A DNA stretch of 64,000 nt from Prosopocoilus inquinatus (lineage: Eukaryota > Arthropoda > Insecta > Coleoptera > Lucanidae), in NCBI GenBank assembly GCA_036172665.1, contig CM069870.1, positions 25,704,001 through 25,768,000 on the forward strand. Reading direction: 5' to 3'. The notes under the pieces were generated by a model. The model worked only from the letters and a program-made list of their open reading frames with translations, was not told where the DNA came from and made no database searches. The stretch's first letter is position 1. Each line of letters starts with the position of its first letter. The position numbers and the translations under genes were made by a program. Of the stretch, positions 1 to 10,586 are shown in pieces.

Positions 1-982
1 CGTTTTCCAGTCTAAGGATGGTACCTCAGAAACCAGTGTCCGGAATGTTTCAACCGCTGCTTCAGCCGACAAAAATCGCTCACCACGCATTTTATTTTTG
101 ACATTTGGAAACAAAAAGAAATCATTAGGTGATAAATCAGGTGAATATGGACAATGAGTCATTAATTCAACATTTTTGTTGGACAAGAAATCAACTGTTT
201 GACGGGCTGAGTGAGAGCTGGCGTTGTCATGATGGAGAATAATTCGTCGATTTCGATTGTTTCTTCTTATTTGATCGATGACTTTCGGCAAACAAATTGT
301 AGTACACCAATCAGCATTCACGGTTTTTCAATCCTCTGAAGCCACGATTGCTACATGTCCAGTTAAACCAAAGAAACAAGCAATCATTTGCTTCGCAGCA
401 CTGCGTGAACGGACAACTTTTGTTGGTTTTGGTTCATTTTGAAATACCCAAACAGTAGATTGTTGTTTACTTTCTGGCTCGTACGAATAGATCCACGTTT
501 CGTCACCAGTAACGATGTTATAAACTAAATTTGAACGACCTCCATTGAATTTCTTAAGCATTTCTTCGCTCCATTTGACACGACCCTGTTTTTGCGCTTC
601 TGTTAAATTGTGTGGAATCCAACGACTGCAAAGCTTTCGTACGTTCAAATGATCATGCAAAATCTGGTGTATTGCTTTCATGTCAATGCGTAAGGATGCT
701 TGAATCTCACGGTATGTCACTGTGTCTATTTCGCTCAAGCATTTCACGCACAGCATCTACAATAATGGCAACAACAGATGTTGATGGACGACCGTCACGA
801 AATTCGTCACTGAGTTAGGTATGTCGACGCTGGAATTCGGCAAACCAATTATAAACACTGCTCTTTGATGATGCTTCATCTCCAAAAGCCAAATGAAGCC
901 GATCGAGGCATTGTTTCGGCGTTAGACCACATTTGAAATCGTAAAAAATCATGGCACGAAAATTTTCACGCGAGATTTCCAT
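1..982 (-). pseudogene. mariner transposase pseudogene (partial)
   Basis: Decayed mariner transposase. The longest open stretch (756-328) holds the second helix-turn-helix region, a WIPHNL motif (family form WVPHxL) and TGDETW with the first catalytic aspartate. After it the frame breaks near 328, and the HHDNA and SPDLSPND motifs follow in another frame at about 130-245. The N-terminal part (982-757) is shifted and carries a stop around 815. The C terminus is cut off by the window edge. Transposition by this copy is not possible as it stands. Confidence 0.88.
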
Positions 983-1154
983 GTTTACACAAAATCACTT
1001 TTTCTCAAATGTTGTACAAACAAAACTAGTTCACTTGGATAGGAACTGTCAATAGAATTATAGGCGAAAAACGTCAAATTTTTCAAATATGACAGTTGAT
1101 AAACGCTAACAATTCTAGACCTACTAGATTCCAGAAAATTTTCCAGCACCCGTA
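1..1154 (-). mobile_element. mariner element, cut by window start
   Basis: Mariner-family DNA transposon read on the - strand. The 5' inverted terminal repeat ends near 1154, but it is damaged: several bases are missing compared with the intact ends at 50238 and 56238. The transposase start codon is at 982-980. The 3' end lies outside the window. Sequence is closely similar to the copies at 1822, 48937 and 54968. Confidence 0.9.
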
Positions 1155-1821
1155 TAGGGTGATTTTTGAAAAGCGGTTTTTTTGACCGTAACTCTTTGAA
1201 ATATAGGGGGCTATTAACTCACTAAAACCTTCTATGTGAAAAAATTCTAAACTATTAAGAAAGACATGCAAAAATATTTTTTATTATTATATGAAATCCT
1301 GTGCACCTTAAGAATTGAATGCCTTTTTCTTCAACTACTTTGCCTGAGGCAAATTTAGAATCGGGTAGTTAATCGGACTGGAGGTTCTTAGCGCGCTCTT
1401 GTTTTCTGTAAATGCCTTCAATAAAGCTCGTAGTGGTGGTTTAAATTAGCGCTTTGTAAGATATCGGTTAAACAAGATATCGCTTCGCAAGTATATAACG
1501 AACTTGTTCAATTAGGCGTTGGCAAATTGAAGCATGGCGCAACTTCGTCAATTAAGTCTGCCTGCATACTTGTACCTTTGAGTAACGTCTTCGCGTTAAT
1601 TTACACTAAAACTGTGTAACTCGCAAAAAAGATAAACGGATACCTTTATTATACGAGACATTTGGGAAGACGAATAAGATTTTAGTTTTCTTGTTTTTAG
1701 AATTATTTTATATAATACCGTACGGGTGATTTTCTTGTGCAGCAAATAAATTAATACCTAAATAAAAGCCACTGGTATGTAAATTATTCATGCAAGTACA
1801 CGGTATATAGTTGTAAGGTAA
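1155..1821. other. spacer between two mariner copies
   Basis: No gene seen. The first ~60 bases (from the GGGTGATTTTTGAAAAGCGG run) resemble, in inverse orientation, a stretch at 38373-38400 that also ends in a CACCCTG-type motif. This suggests the end of another TA-type inverted-repeat element. The rest is plain AT-rich sequence. Confidence 0.4.
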
Positions 1822-3084
1822 TACGTGGGCTGCTGGAAAATTTTCTGGAATCTACATAGTAGGTCTAGAATTGTTTCTAAATTTGTCGTTTTTCGCCTAT
1901 AATTCTATTGACAGTTCCTATCCAAGTGAACTAGTTTTGTTTGTACAGCATTTGAGAAAAAGTAATTTTGTGTAAACATGGAAATCTCGCATGAAAATTT
2001 TCGTGCCATGATTTTTTACGATTTCAAATATGGTCTAACGCCGTAACAATGCCTCGATAGGCTTCATTTGGCTTTTGGAGATGAAGCACCATCAAGGAGC
2101 AGTGTTTATAATTAGTTTGCCGAATTCCAGCGTGGACGTACCTCTCTCTGTGACGAATTTCGTGAAGGTCGTCCATCAACATCTGTTGTTGCCACTAATG
2201 TAGATGCTGTGCGTAAAATGCTTGAGCGAGATCGACATGTGACATACAGTGAGATTCAAGCATCCTTACGCATTGACATGAAAGCAATAGACCAAATTTT
2301 GCATGATCATTTGAACGTACGATAGCTTTGGAGTCGTTGGATCCCACACAATTTAACAGAAGCGCAAAAGCAGGATCGTGTCAAATGGTGCGAAGAAATG
2401 CTCAAGAAATTCAATGGAGGTCGTTCAAATTTAGTTTATAACATCGTTACAACAAAAAACGTGGATCTATCCGTACGAGCCAGAAAGTAAACAGTAATCT
2501 ACCGTCTGGGTATTTTAAAATGAGCCAAAACCAACAAAAGTTGTCCGTTCATGCAGTGCTGCGAAGCAAATGATTGCTCGTTTCTTTGGTTTAACTGGAC
2601 ATGTAGCAACCGTGGCTTTAGAGGATTGAAAAACCGTGAATGCTCATTGATATACTACAATTTATTTGCCGGAAGTCATCGATCAAATAAGAAGAAACAA
2701 TCGAAATCGACGAATTATTCTCCATCATGACAACGCCAGCTTTCACTCAGCCCGTCAAACAGTTGATTTTTTGTCCAACAAAAATGTTGAATTAATGACT
2801 CATTGTCCATATTCACCTGATTTATCACCTAATGATTTCTTTTTGTTCCCAAATATCAAAAATAAAATGCGCGGTGAGCAATTTTCGTCGGCTGAAGCAG
2901 CGGTTGAAACATTCCGGACACTGGTTTCTGAGGTACCATCCTTAGAGTGGAAAACGTGCTTTAGAAATTGGTTCGAGCGTATGCAAAAGTGTGTTGACGT
3001 CAAAGGCGAATACTTCGAAAAACAATGATACCGTTTACCAAATTTCATATGGGTTTTTTCATACCGTTTCCAGAAACTTTTCCA
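1822..3084 (+). mobile_element. mariner element, 3' end truncated
   Basis: Starts at a TA followed by the family's terminal repeat (CGTGGGCTGCTGG...). It runs through a broken transposase and stops about 12 bases short of the expected 3' terminal repeat, changing to unrelated sequence after TTTTCCA at 3084. It is in opposite orientation to the copy at 1-1154. Confidence 0.9.
1978..3028 (+). pseudogene. mariner transposase pseudogene
   Basis: Start codon at 1978 and natural stop at 3026-3028, nearly full length for the family (~345 residues). Several in-frame stops break it, for example where the fourth helix lysine codon has become TAA at 2043 and again at 2112. The TGDET block at about 2450 is altered. 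The C-terminal third is open (2666-3028) and holds HHDNA and SPDLSPND, the second and third catalytic aspartates with 34 residues between them. Confidence 0.9.
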
Positions 3085-5165
3085 TACGACGGCGTATTCG
3101 GTAGGGGCACACGAATGTAAGAAATATTTTAATTCGCGTTAATTCGCGGTAGATGTTATGTCATTTTCAAGGCGTAAACACTATTCTCTTTGGTACATTG
3201 ATATTTTTGCTTCCCTGCCTTTAGCTATTTCTCTCGCACATTGATCTTACATTCTCCTGTACATACAACTGCACACCTGAATGCTCTGCCTGATCATCTA
3301 CGTTATTATTATTATGCACCGCGTGTGCAAGTGTAATCTAGTTTCGTAGTAAAAATGAGCTGTTTATAGACTTAAAAAAAATCACACTTCGTGCTTTCTC
3401 GGAAACGAGGCTATGAATTTTTATGATTGATCTCGCAGGTGGGTCATATTCTTTTTAACGTTTCCGAACATATCGGTGTCTCAAAAGAAACGTTAAAAAT
3501 AATTGAATTTGTTTACGCTAACGTAAAGTACTTTTATGACGTCATTTTATCAAATAAAAGCCGTATCGTGTTATGCGGTGAATATACAATGATGTTCAGA
3601 AATAGACGGCCCTGGTAAATATTGACGATGTACGAGAGCGGTGGGCTGCCGGCTTATTTTAATTTTAATTGACATTCGGTCATTGCGTTTAATGGAAACC
3701 AAAACCAAAGGACGTGTTTGAAACTTTTTAATATTTGCGAAGTAAAATGCAAATTGCATTTTTTTGTTAAGTGACGAATTAGCGACCGACATTTTGTGAG
3801 TACAGTGTGTTGCATAATTTTAAGGCGTCGCGATTTATAATTAATGAACAGTTTTAGCAACGGTTAAGTATAATACTCTCTTTTTGTAAATTGATCCTCA
3901 CACGAATTAATTTTAAAAGCTTTCGAACGTATATCGTTGCGGCAAGCGATCCACTGGAGAATTCATAAATCCCATTTTACAACCGTCAAGGGAAGATCTC
4001 TTCTGAGATTCTGCTATATCTATTACGAAATAAGGGTTGTGAAATCTGGGACTTTATTGGCAAGCAGTAATTGCAGGAAATAATGGTTTCAGTATCCCGG
4101 ATTTGCTCTTCCCTCGCTATAGCTAAAAGTACCCACAAGTCCGCACTTGTAAAGATGTAAAGATAAATGCATTCATTTTAATGAAAGAGAGCTTGGATTA
4201 CTTTATTAAGACCAGGATTACAAAATTTTTCTTAAAAAATAAAGCCAAACGTTTTACAACAAATAGTCTCCAATTATGCCAAATATTGCTACTACTTCGG
4301 GGTTCGTAAATAATAATTGTCTACTAATTTCAGACACAATCGTTTACAAAACAAAGATGACACTAATACACTTACAGCTCGCTAAACTTAAACTGTTTAA
4401 ATCGTGCGCCCATCCATCGAGTTGCGCCGTGGAAGCATCGAGAAATCTTTATGAACTCGTTGGAACATTCCGTGCCGTATAGATGGCGTACCTTCTCGAA
4501 AACACTGCAACAATCATAAACATTTCCACAGACAACAACTAAAGCAGACGTTCCACCTATATGAACTTTTATGCACCCCATTAAATCGAAAATTGTCTAC
4601 AACTAAACTAGGTGTCACTGTCGTCAGTTGTAGATACAGTAAGTCTGTGAAGTAGTCAACAGGTCTTTTATTCTTCTGGTCTACACAACCCACCATTACA
4701 GTTCAATTTCCGCCAAGCAATGACGACTTGTTCCGAATAGGCACGATCACTGTATTTTTGTAGTATTTGTAAACATTACATTTCACACATCTCGACATTC
4801 GCAACCTGAGAACGAGAATCATAAGATTGTAAATAATTTTAGCAAATTTTGTATAATCATATTTAATGCATACGCTGAAGGAAATTTAAATTGAGTTGCA
4901 ATTACATAGAAGTTAGAACTTAAAAATATACTTCTGCATAATCTACATGTGAGGGTGTGACATAAACAATGATCTGGTATGGGGTGGATGCAAAATATTT
5001 ATTGCGATTTGTTTTTGATTGACTAGTTTTTTGCGTATCCGGATGCATCTGAACTAAGCTTTCATTTGCCGCAAACCACGTGGTATCGACCATTTCTGAT
5101 CTTTGTTACTCTTAGGGAATGCTCATATTATCTTTCTCTCTGTAATGTTAAAAACTTGAATAAGT
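3085..5165. other. gene-free stretch
   Basis: No gene or clear repeat boundary recognised. Short open frames at 3427-3618, 3571-3860 and 4276-4696 overlap on both strands, have no family motif and no splice context, and look random. Sequence is AT-rich and unique within the window. Confidence 0.5.
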
Positions 5166-5290
5166 TAAATTGAAGCGGGATTTGCTCCTAATAAGTCCCC
5201 CCATGCAAGGCGGCCATGCTTGCTGTCAAAGCATAATGAAAGTTTTTTAGAAAAATTTTGTGCAAATCGTTCTTGATTGCAGTGAAAGCC

Positions 5291-5355
5291 TCGAGCAGCC
5301 TCTGGACAGCTGTTTCAGCCCTGCTTGGGGCTTCTTCAGCAGAAACTTAGCTCGA
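5291..5355 (-). ncRNA. hammerhead ribozyme motif, type I
   Basis: 65-nt motif on the - strand. It shows the CTGAAGA core, stem II AGCCC/GGGCT, GAAAC, a two-pair stem III closing loop AGCT, and the GTC triplet. Stem I outer arms are TCGAGC/GCTCGA. One base differs in the stem I internal loop (GCTAAG instead of GCTACG). Predicted cleavage lies after the base at 5305. Confidence 0.7.
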
Positions 5356-5414
5356 CATTCCCACTGCAGACCAAAAACGACTTGCCCAATTTATTCGCAA
5401 TTGCAGTGGGAATG

Positions 5415-5479
5415 TCGAGCTACGTCTCTGCTGAAGAAGCCCCAAGCAGGGCTGAAACAGCTGTCCAGAGGCTGCTCGA
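5415..5479 (+). ncRNA. hammerhead ribozyme motif, type I (best pairing)
   Basis: Core CTGAAGA at 5431-5437, stem II 5438-5442 with 5449-5453, GAAAC at 5454-5458, loop AGCT, GTC at 5463-5465 with predicted cleavage after 5465. Stem I inner pairs are TCTCTG/CAGAGG, where a G-U of other copies is a G-C, and outer pairs are TCGAGC (5415-5420)/GCTCGA (5474-5479). This is the textbook natural type I layout with an internal loop in stem I. Confidence 0.75.
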
Positions 5480-5524
5480 GGTTTTCACTGCAATCAAAAA
5501 CGATTTGCACAAAATTTTTCTTAA

Positions 5525-6198
5525 TTTAATATTCTCAATCTCAATCATAGATTATCTCAATTTTAAAACATCCGCGCAGAAGGGGAGGAAGATATTTTTA
5601 AGTCCTCCGGTCTTAGTTCTCAGGTGCACTAGGCTCAAAATTAATTTCCGAAGTACAACCAACTAAGTGTATGCCATCTCGCGGTAAAATTTTAATACAT
5701 AAATCTGGTGCAAAATTTCTACAGGGCTGACAGGTCTGCTTTAGTTGTTGTCTGTGACATTTCCATCAACCCGTGAAAGAGTCGGTTGACCAATGGATGG
5801 CGCGACTCATCCGAATACGAAATTTATTGGCACCCCAACTAACGGCTGTAAAAATATCAATTAATTTTATTACATTATTTAAACTATCAGTAGGAGTATA
5901 TAAAAACCTGAACATTTTCCGCAATAATAAAATGACATAAATTACTACAATCTTAAAATTTTTGGATTAGAAGCGTGGTGATAGAAAACAAAAACGAATC
6001 GTTAGTTAATCATACAAATGTAACTAAGTTGACGGTTGTCTTGGTATATACACTATTGTCTTTTTTGTTTGTTTCTTTTTCTTGCTAAAAATAATAGCAG
6101 AAAATATGTAACAAAAGATAAATAAAAAATCACCGATCTAAAACATCCAAAATCGGAAAAAATGAAAAAGCAAACAAATTAAACGTGAAAAGGAAACG
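5525..6198. other. gene-free stretch
   Basis: Nothing recognised. AT-rich, with no long open frame supported by motifs. Confidence 0.5.
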
Positions 6199-6358
6199 GA
6201 AACAATAGAATAGATAAAACAGCGACATCCTACGATCGTTTTTTTACCTGACATTGCAGTAGGATAACAAATTGAAGCGGATTTGCTACATAATAAGGCA
6301 AAGCGGCCAGGCTTGCTGTCAGAAACGATTTGTAACAAAATTTGTTAGAAACAATAGA
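6199..6358 (-). mobile_element. deleted hammerhead-family insertion with 11-bp target duplication
   Basis: 138-bp insertion (6210-6347), sense on the - strand, flanked by perfect GAAACAATAGA duplications at 6199-6209 and 6348-6358. On the - strand it starts with the inverted 5' segment, jumps to the middle of the repeat (TGACAGCAAGC) and ends with the constant 3' tail (GATGTCGCTGTTTTATCTAT). The hammerhead itself is deleted. Confidence 0.85.
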
Positions 6359-7792
6359 GAAATTAAAGTAAAAAATCAGAAAAAATATAGAGATAAAAGA
6401 AACGGAAACAAAAGAGAAATATAAGAACAGCAACAAAAATGCAAGGCACGGAGCGAAAAAAAAGCAAAAGAAGATCGTCAACGACAAATTCGCAGAAAAT
6501 TAAAGAGACTTGTAAAAAAGTCAACAATACGATTAAAAAAAAAAATAAGGAAAAAGGATGAACTATAAACTACAGTGCGCAAAAACAAAACACATGAAAA
6601 ACGTTGAACTAACAAGAAGCATTAATAAAATGCGAAAAATAAATTCGATAAGAAAAGCAGTAGAGTAATAAAGTGTGTTCATCTGAGTTTGATGTCTATT
6701 GACCGTTGGAACTGTTAAACTTATTTTGTGAATTAAATCATATGATTTACCTTTTACTTTGACATTTGCTGAAAATAATACACAAATTTATGATAACAGT
6801 TATTTTTATTTACAAAATACCATTTATTTGAAGTCCGTTGTGAAAAGAAAAAATTTAGATTCACACGTTCGTTTTAAGCACGATTTTACGGAATACTTCT
6901 AGGTTAGGAACACGTGTATCATACGCCTGTAAACAGACTGACGTGAACAGTTGTACCAACTTAGCCCTTTTGGCGCTAAATTTAGCTCTTTTCTGAGAGA
7001 TTTAGACCTGTAAATTTTCAAATAGCCCTCGAGGTCTATTTTAGCCCCAAAATTAATTTATTTATCGTATTTTTTAAATTTAAAAATTGTTAAAAATATG
7101 TTTTATTTTTTACAAGAATTTATTTACGGCATTTAAAATATTTTAAAATAAACTATTGACCAGATGAGATTTCAATAACATTTTTATTTTATTTATTACG
7201 TAACAAATCAATTAAAAATGTTCATTTTTAACTTAATGTAAACCTTTTTAGCCCTAAACCAATCAAATTTAGCCCTATTTTGGTTTCTGTTTAGATCTTT
7301 TCTAAATGTAGAAAGACGTGAAAGTGCGTGTTGACATACGCTACGACATATGTACGCAGTCGTCAAAGCTCTCTAGACCACAATTTGTACATACGTATAT
7401 AATACTAAAGCACAAAAAAAACAAAAAGTTGACGTCTAAGACGAACAGAAAACAAATGAGTTTCCTTACGAAAATAAAAAAACTTATAGGAAACAAAAGA
7501 CAATTGTAAAAAAGAGCGTTAACAAAATGTGAAAAATCAATTTAATAAAAATAAACAAAAGAGGAATACAAAAAGATAAACCAAATTTTAAAAAATGAAG
7601 TGTACCTGCCACAATACTAAGACGAACAAAAAAATGAAAATCGACCAAGAAAGTCTTTGCAAATAAAAACAGTAGGAAGCAGAAGATAACTGTAAAAATG
7701 TTTCAATAAAATGCGAAAACCGATTCGATTAAAAAATGGAAAAAATCGAAGTATTCTCGTCGTATGGCCTTTGAAAACTGGTACCTTTAACC
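6359..7792. other. gene-free AT-rich stretch
   Basis: Very A-rich 6360-6660 and 7370-7760. No gene motif. A loose inverted similarity (TTAGCCC... segments) lies between 6960-7060 and 7240-7300 and may be an old repeat, but the ends are not clear. Confidence 0.4.
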
Positions 7793-7973
7793 AGGGCCGG
7801 CTGAATTGATATGTCATGTACGGCCAGTCCAAAGAGCATTAAAAATGTTTTTGGAAAAACTGAAAGGCATGTGTCAAGTGGCACCCTCAAATTCAAAATT
7901 AGTGTCAAAATTACTGTCATCTTGAAATTTTTGAAAAATTTTGTGCAAATCGTTTTTGATTGCAGTGAGAACC

Positions 7974-8038
7974 TCGAGCAGCCTCTGGACAGCTGTTTCA
8001 GCCCTGCTTGGGGCTTCTTCAGCAGAAACGTAGCTCGA
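7974..8038 (-). ncRNA. hammerhead ribozyme motif, type I
   Basis: Intact 65-nt motif in the inverted half of the array: core CTGAAGA, stem II AGCCC/GGGCT, GAAAC, AGCT loop, GTC triplet (C17 at 7988), stem I outer arms TCGAGC/GCTCGA. Confidence 0.75.
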
Positions 8039-8285
8039 CATTCCCACTGCAGACCAAAAACGACTTGCCCAATTTATTCGCAAATGCGATGTAAGAATGA
8101 TGAACATATAAAATAGCGACATCTTACTATCGCTTTTTGACCTAACATTGCAGTAGGATAGACAAATTGAAGCGGGATTTGCTCCTAATGAGTCCCCCAT
8201 GCAAGGCGGCCATGCTTGCTGTCAAAGCATAATGAAAGATTTTAGAAAAATTTTGTGCAAATCGTTTTTGATTGCAGTGAGAACC

Positions 8286-8351
8286 TCGAGCAGCCTCTGG
8301 ACAGCTGTTTCAGCCCTGCTTGGGGCTTACTTCAGCAGAAACGTAGCTCGA
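8286..8351 (-). ncRNA. hammerhead motif, core disrupted by 1-bp insertion
   Basis: Same layout as its neighbours but 66 nt long. One extra base falls in the conserved core between CTGAAG and the stem II strand (CTGAAGTAAGCCC). Catalysis is expected to be lost or much reduced. Its predicted cleavage position is 312 bases from the previous copy. Confidence 0.65.
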
Positions 8352-8598
8352 CATTCCCACTGCAGACCAAAAACGACTTGCCCAATTTATTCGCAAATGC
8401 GATGTAAGAATGATGAACATATAAAATAGCGACATCTTACTATCGCTTTTTGACCTAACATTGCAGTAGGATAGACAAATTGAAGCGGGATTTGCTCCTA
8501 ATGAGTCCCCCATGCAAGGCGGCCATGCTTGCTGTCAAAGCATAATGAAAGATTTTAGAAAAATTTTGTGCAAATCGTTTTTGATTGCAGTGAGAACC

Positions 8599-8663
8599 TC
8601 GAGCAGCCTCTGGACAGCTGTTTCAGCCCTGCTTGGGGCTTCTTCAGCAGAAACGTAGCTCGA
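8599..8663 (-). ncRNA. hammerhead ribozyme motif, type I
   Basis: Intact 65-nt motif, last of the inverted units. C17 is at 8613. All core bases and both stem I helices match the other copies. Confidence 0.75.
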
Positions 8664-8885
8664 CATTCCCACTGCAGACCAAAATCTTTCATTATGCTTT
8701 GACAGCAAGCATGGCCGCCTTGCATGGGGGACTCATTAGGAGCAAATCCCGCTTCAATTTGTCTATCCTACTGCAATGTTAGGTCAAAAAGCGATAGTAA
8801 GATGTCGCTATTTTATATGTTCATCATTCTTACATCGCATTTGCGAATAAATTGGGCAAGTCGTTTTTGGTCTGCAGTGGGAATG

Positions 8886-8950
8886 TCGAGCTACGTTTCT
8901 GCTGAAGAAGCCCCAAGCAGGGCTGAAACAGCTGTCCAGAGGCTGCTCGA
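8886..8950 (+). ncRNA. hammerhead ribozyme motif, type I
   Basis: Intact 65-nt motif in the sense half of the array. Predicted cleavage after C at 8936. Confidence 0.75.
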
Positions 8951-9197
8951 GGTTCTCACTGCAATCAAAAACGATTTGCACAAAATTTTTCTAAAATCTT
9001 TCATTATGCTTTGACAGCAAGCATGGCCGCCTTGCATGGGGGACTCATTAGGAGCAAATCCCGCTTCAATTTGTCTATCCTACTGCAATGTTAGGTCAAA
9101 AAGCGATAGTAAGTTGTCGCTATTTTATATGTTCTTCATTCTTACATCGCATTTGCGAATAAATTGGGCAAGTCGTTTTTGGTCTGCAGTGGGAATG

Positions 9198-9262
9198 TCG
9201 AGCTACGTTTCTGCTGAAGAAGCCCCAAGCAGGGCTGAAACAGCTGTCCAGAGGCTGCTCGA
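9198..9262 (+). ncRNA. hammerhead ribozyme motif, type I
   Basis: Intact 65-nt motif. Predicted cleavage after 9248, exactly 312 bases from the previous site, so a transcript of the tandem would release a 312-nt unit. Confidence 0.75.
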
Positions 9263-9557
9263 GGTTCTCACTGCAATCAAAAACGATTTGCACAAAATTT
9301 TTCTAAAATCTTTCATTATGCTTTGACAGCAAGCATGGCCGCCTTGCATGGGGGACTTATTAGGAGCAAATCCCGCTTCAATTTGTCTATCCTACTGCAA
9401 TGTTAGGTCAAAAAGCGATAGTAAGATGTCGCTATTTTATATGTTGAAATTTTTGGTTATGAGAAATGTCAATTCGTCTTGATATTTAAATTGTCAAAAA
9501 AAGCGTCGTAACCATGGTAACAACTAATTAATGAGTACGAGAGGGCGCTAGTTGATA

Positions 9558-10427
9558 CGCTCCATTAAAGTCCCTAGATCTATCAAAGTACCGCAATTGG
9601 TAAGGACAATGAGTTAGAGAGAAAACAATCGGTAAAGACCGTGAGTTAGAGTGAGAACTATCGAAAAGGAATCAATATGGCGCAGTGACATTTCGTGACA
9701 GTTGTCAGACGATTTGTCGTTAGCTTTAAAATTTGAGTTTCAAGCATAATTGTGTTTTAAACGCACAAGATTTATGAACACTATCTAACTGAAACGTGCG
9801 TTTCACGATTTCTAGCATTTTTTAACTTATCGGCATGCACAAATGGATAAGAAAAACTCCTGTTGATAAGGCTTCAACTTTCGCCGAAATCACACTCAAC
9901 AATCAAGATACTCCGATATTATCAATCAGATTCGTTCATTAAGCAAATCAACGTTGGGACTAGGAATCATAATGGAATAGTGTGAATGGACATCTTCGAT
10001 ATCTAGGAAAGTTGAATAGTGACTATAAATTTAAAAGACGTATACATCAATTACTACAAACTGAAATTAATCTTCAGGAAAATGCCACATTCACAGTATT
10101 CCAAAATAATCAAGCTAATCGAATGCGGAGGACGTCAAGAATCGTAAAGGTTGAAAAAGATCTACAAAATTTTGCTGCCCTAAAAATAATATTTTATTAA
10201 TAATACTTACGAATTAAGTGCGGTTTTATTTATAAAATTAATTAGTATTTTCTGTGATTCAGGTCATTCTACACGATTCACTTAACGACTTTATTATTAA
10301 CTAATTTAGTAAATGACTGCGGGAAACTTTCAGCTGTCATCAATGTTTTGACGTTGGCACGAAATAGGGAATCAATATGGTGGCAAGTTTGCGATACTTT
10401 GATAGATCTAGGGACTTTACGCTCCAT
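9558..10427. mobile_element. non-autonomous DNA transposon with 8-bp target duplication
   Basis: Element 9566-10419 with terminal inverted repeats TAAAGTCCCTAGATCTATC... of about 28 bases, directly bounded by perfect CGCTCCAT duplications (9558-9565 and 10420-10427). An 8-bp duplication fits hAT or P-type elements; the ends do not match a family I can name. A 72-codon open frame at 9982-10200 lies inside and has no recognised domain. Confidence 0.8.
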
Positions 10428-10586
10428 GGCTTCCTTTACTGGAACACATTTTTAGACGAAATGGACTGGCCGTATGTGACATATAAATTCAGCTGGCCGT
10501 GTTTTAACAAATACAATAGGGTCATTCAATAAACAAATCGATTAATTATAATCGGATCGAATCGATTTAAATCGTTTCATAAACAC

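Larger units (their letters stand above)
5188..5520 (-). mobile_element. hammerhead-bearing 312-bp repeat, foldback copy
   Basis: Two head-to-head partial copies of the 312-bp repeat with about 40 bases between the arms. The end at ~5520 is the usual inverted 5' end (AAAAATTTTGTGCAAATCG on the - strand). The other side stops at ~5176-5188, inside the repeat and before the usual 3' tail. No target duplication could be identified here. Both arms carry a hammerhead motif. Confidence 0.8.
7922..9455 (+). mobile_element. hammerhead-bearing 312-bp repeat array with 12-bp target duplication
   Basis: Insertion 7934-9443, flanked by perfect TTGAAATTTTTG duplications at 7922-7933 and 9444-9455. The first ~750 bases are about 2.4 inverted units (spacing 312 then 313), switching at ~8685 to sense orientation for about 2.4 more units (312-bp spacing) and ending in the constant tail GATGTCGCTATTTTATATG. 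Five hammerhead motifs lie inside. The repeated open frames of ~96 codons seen here simply mirror the DNA repeat and are not genes. Confidence 0.9.
7793..10493. mobile_element. inverted-end element hosting two nested insertions
   Basis: Ends 7793-7833 and 10456-10493 are inverted copies of each other (CAGGGCCGGCTGAATT... against ...AATTCAGCTGGCCGTG), with the GGCCAGTCC block conserved. The CAGGGCCGG start resembles hAT-type ends. Flanks share only a TTTAAC hexamer, so the superfamily is uncertain. Inside are the hammerhead array (7934-9443) and an 8-bp-duplication element (9566-10419). Confidence 0.5.

Noticed and set aside
8310..9326. Repeated open frames of 67-108 codons in the 312-bp units (also at 56.4-57.1 and 59.7 kb)
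   Set aside because: They recur only because the DNA unit repeats, run through the ribozyme and change frame between copies; no protein family signature.
7922..9455. Helitron or simple satellite explanation for the 312-bp arrays
   Set aside because: Helitrons make no target duplication, while five insertions here have perfect 11-12 bp duplications; dispersed single insertions also argue against a pure satellite.
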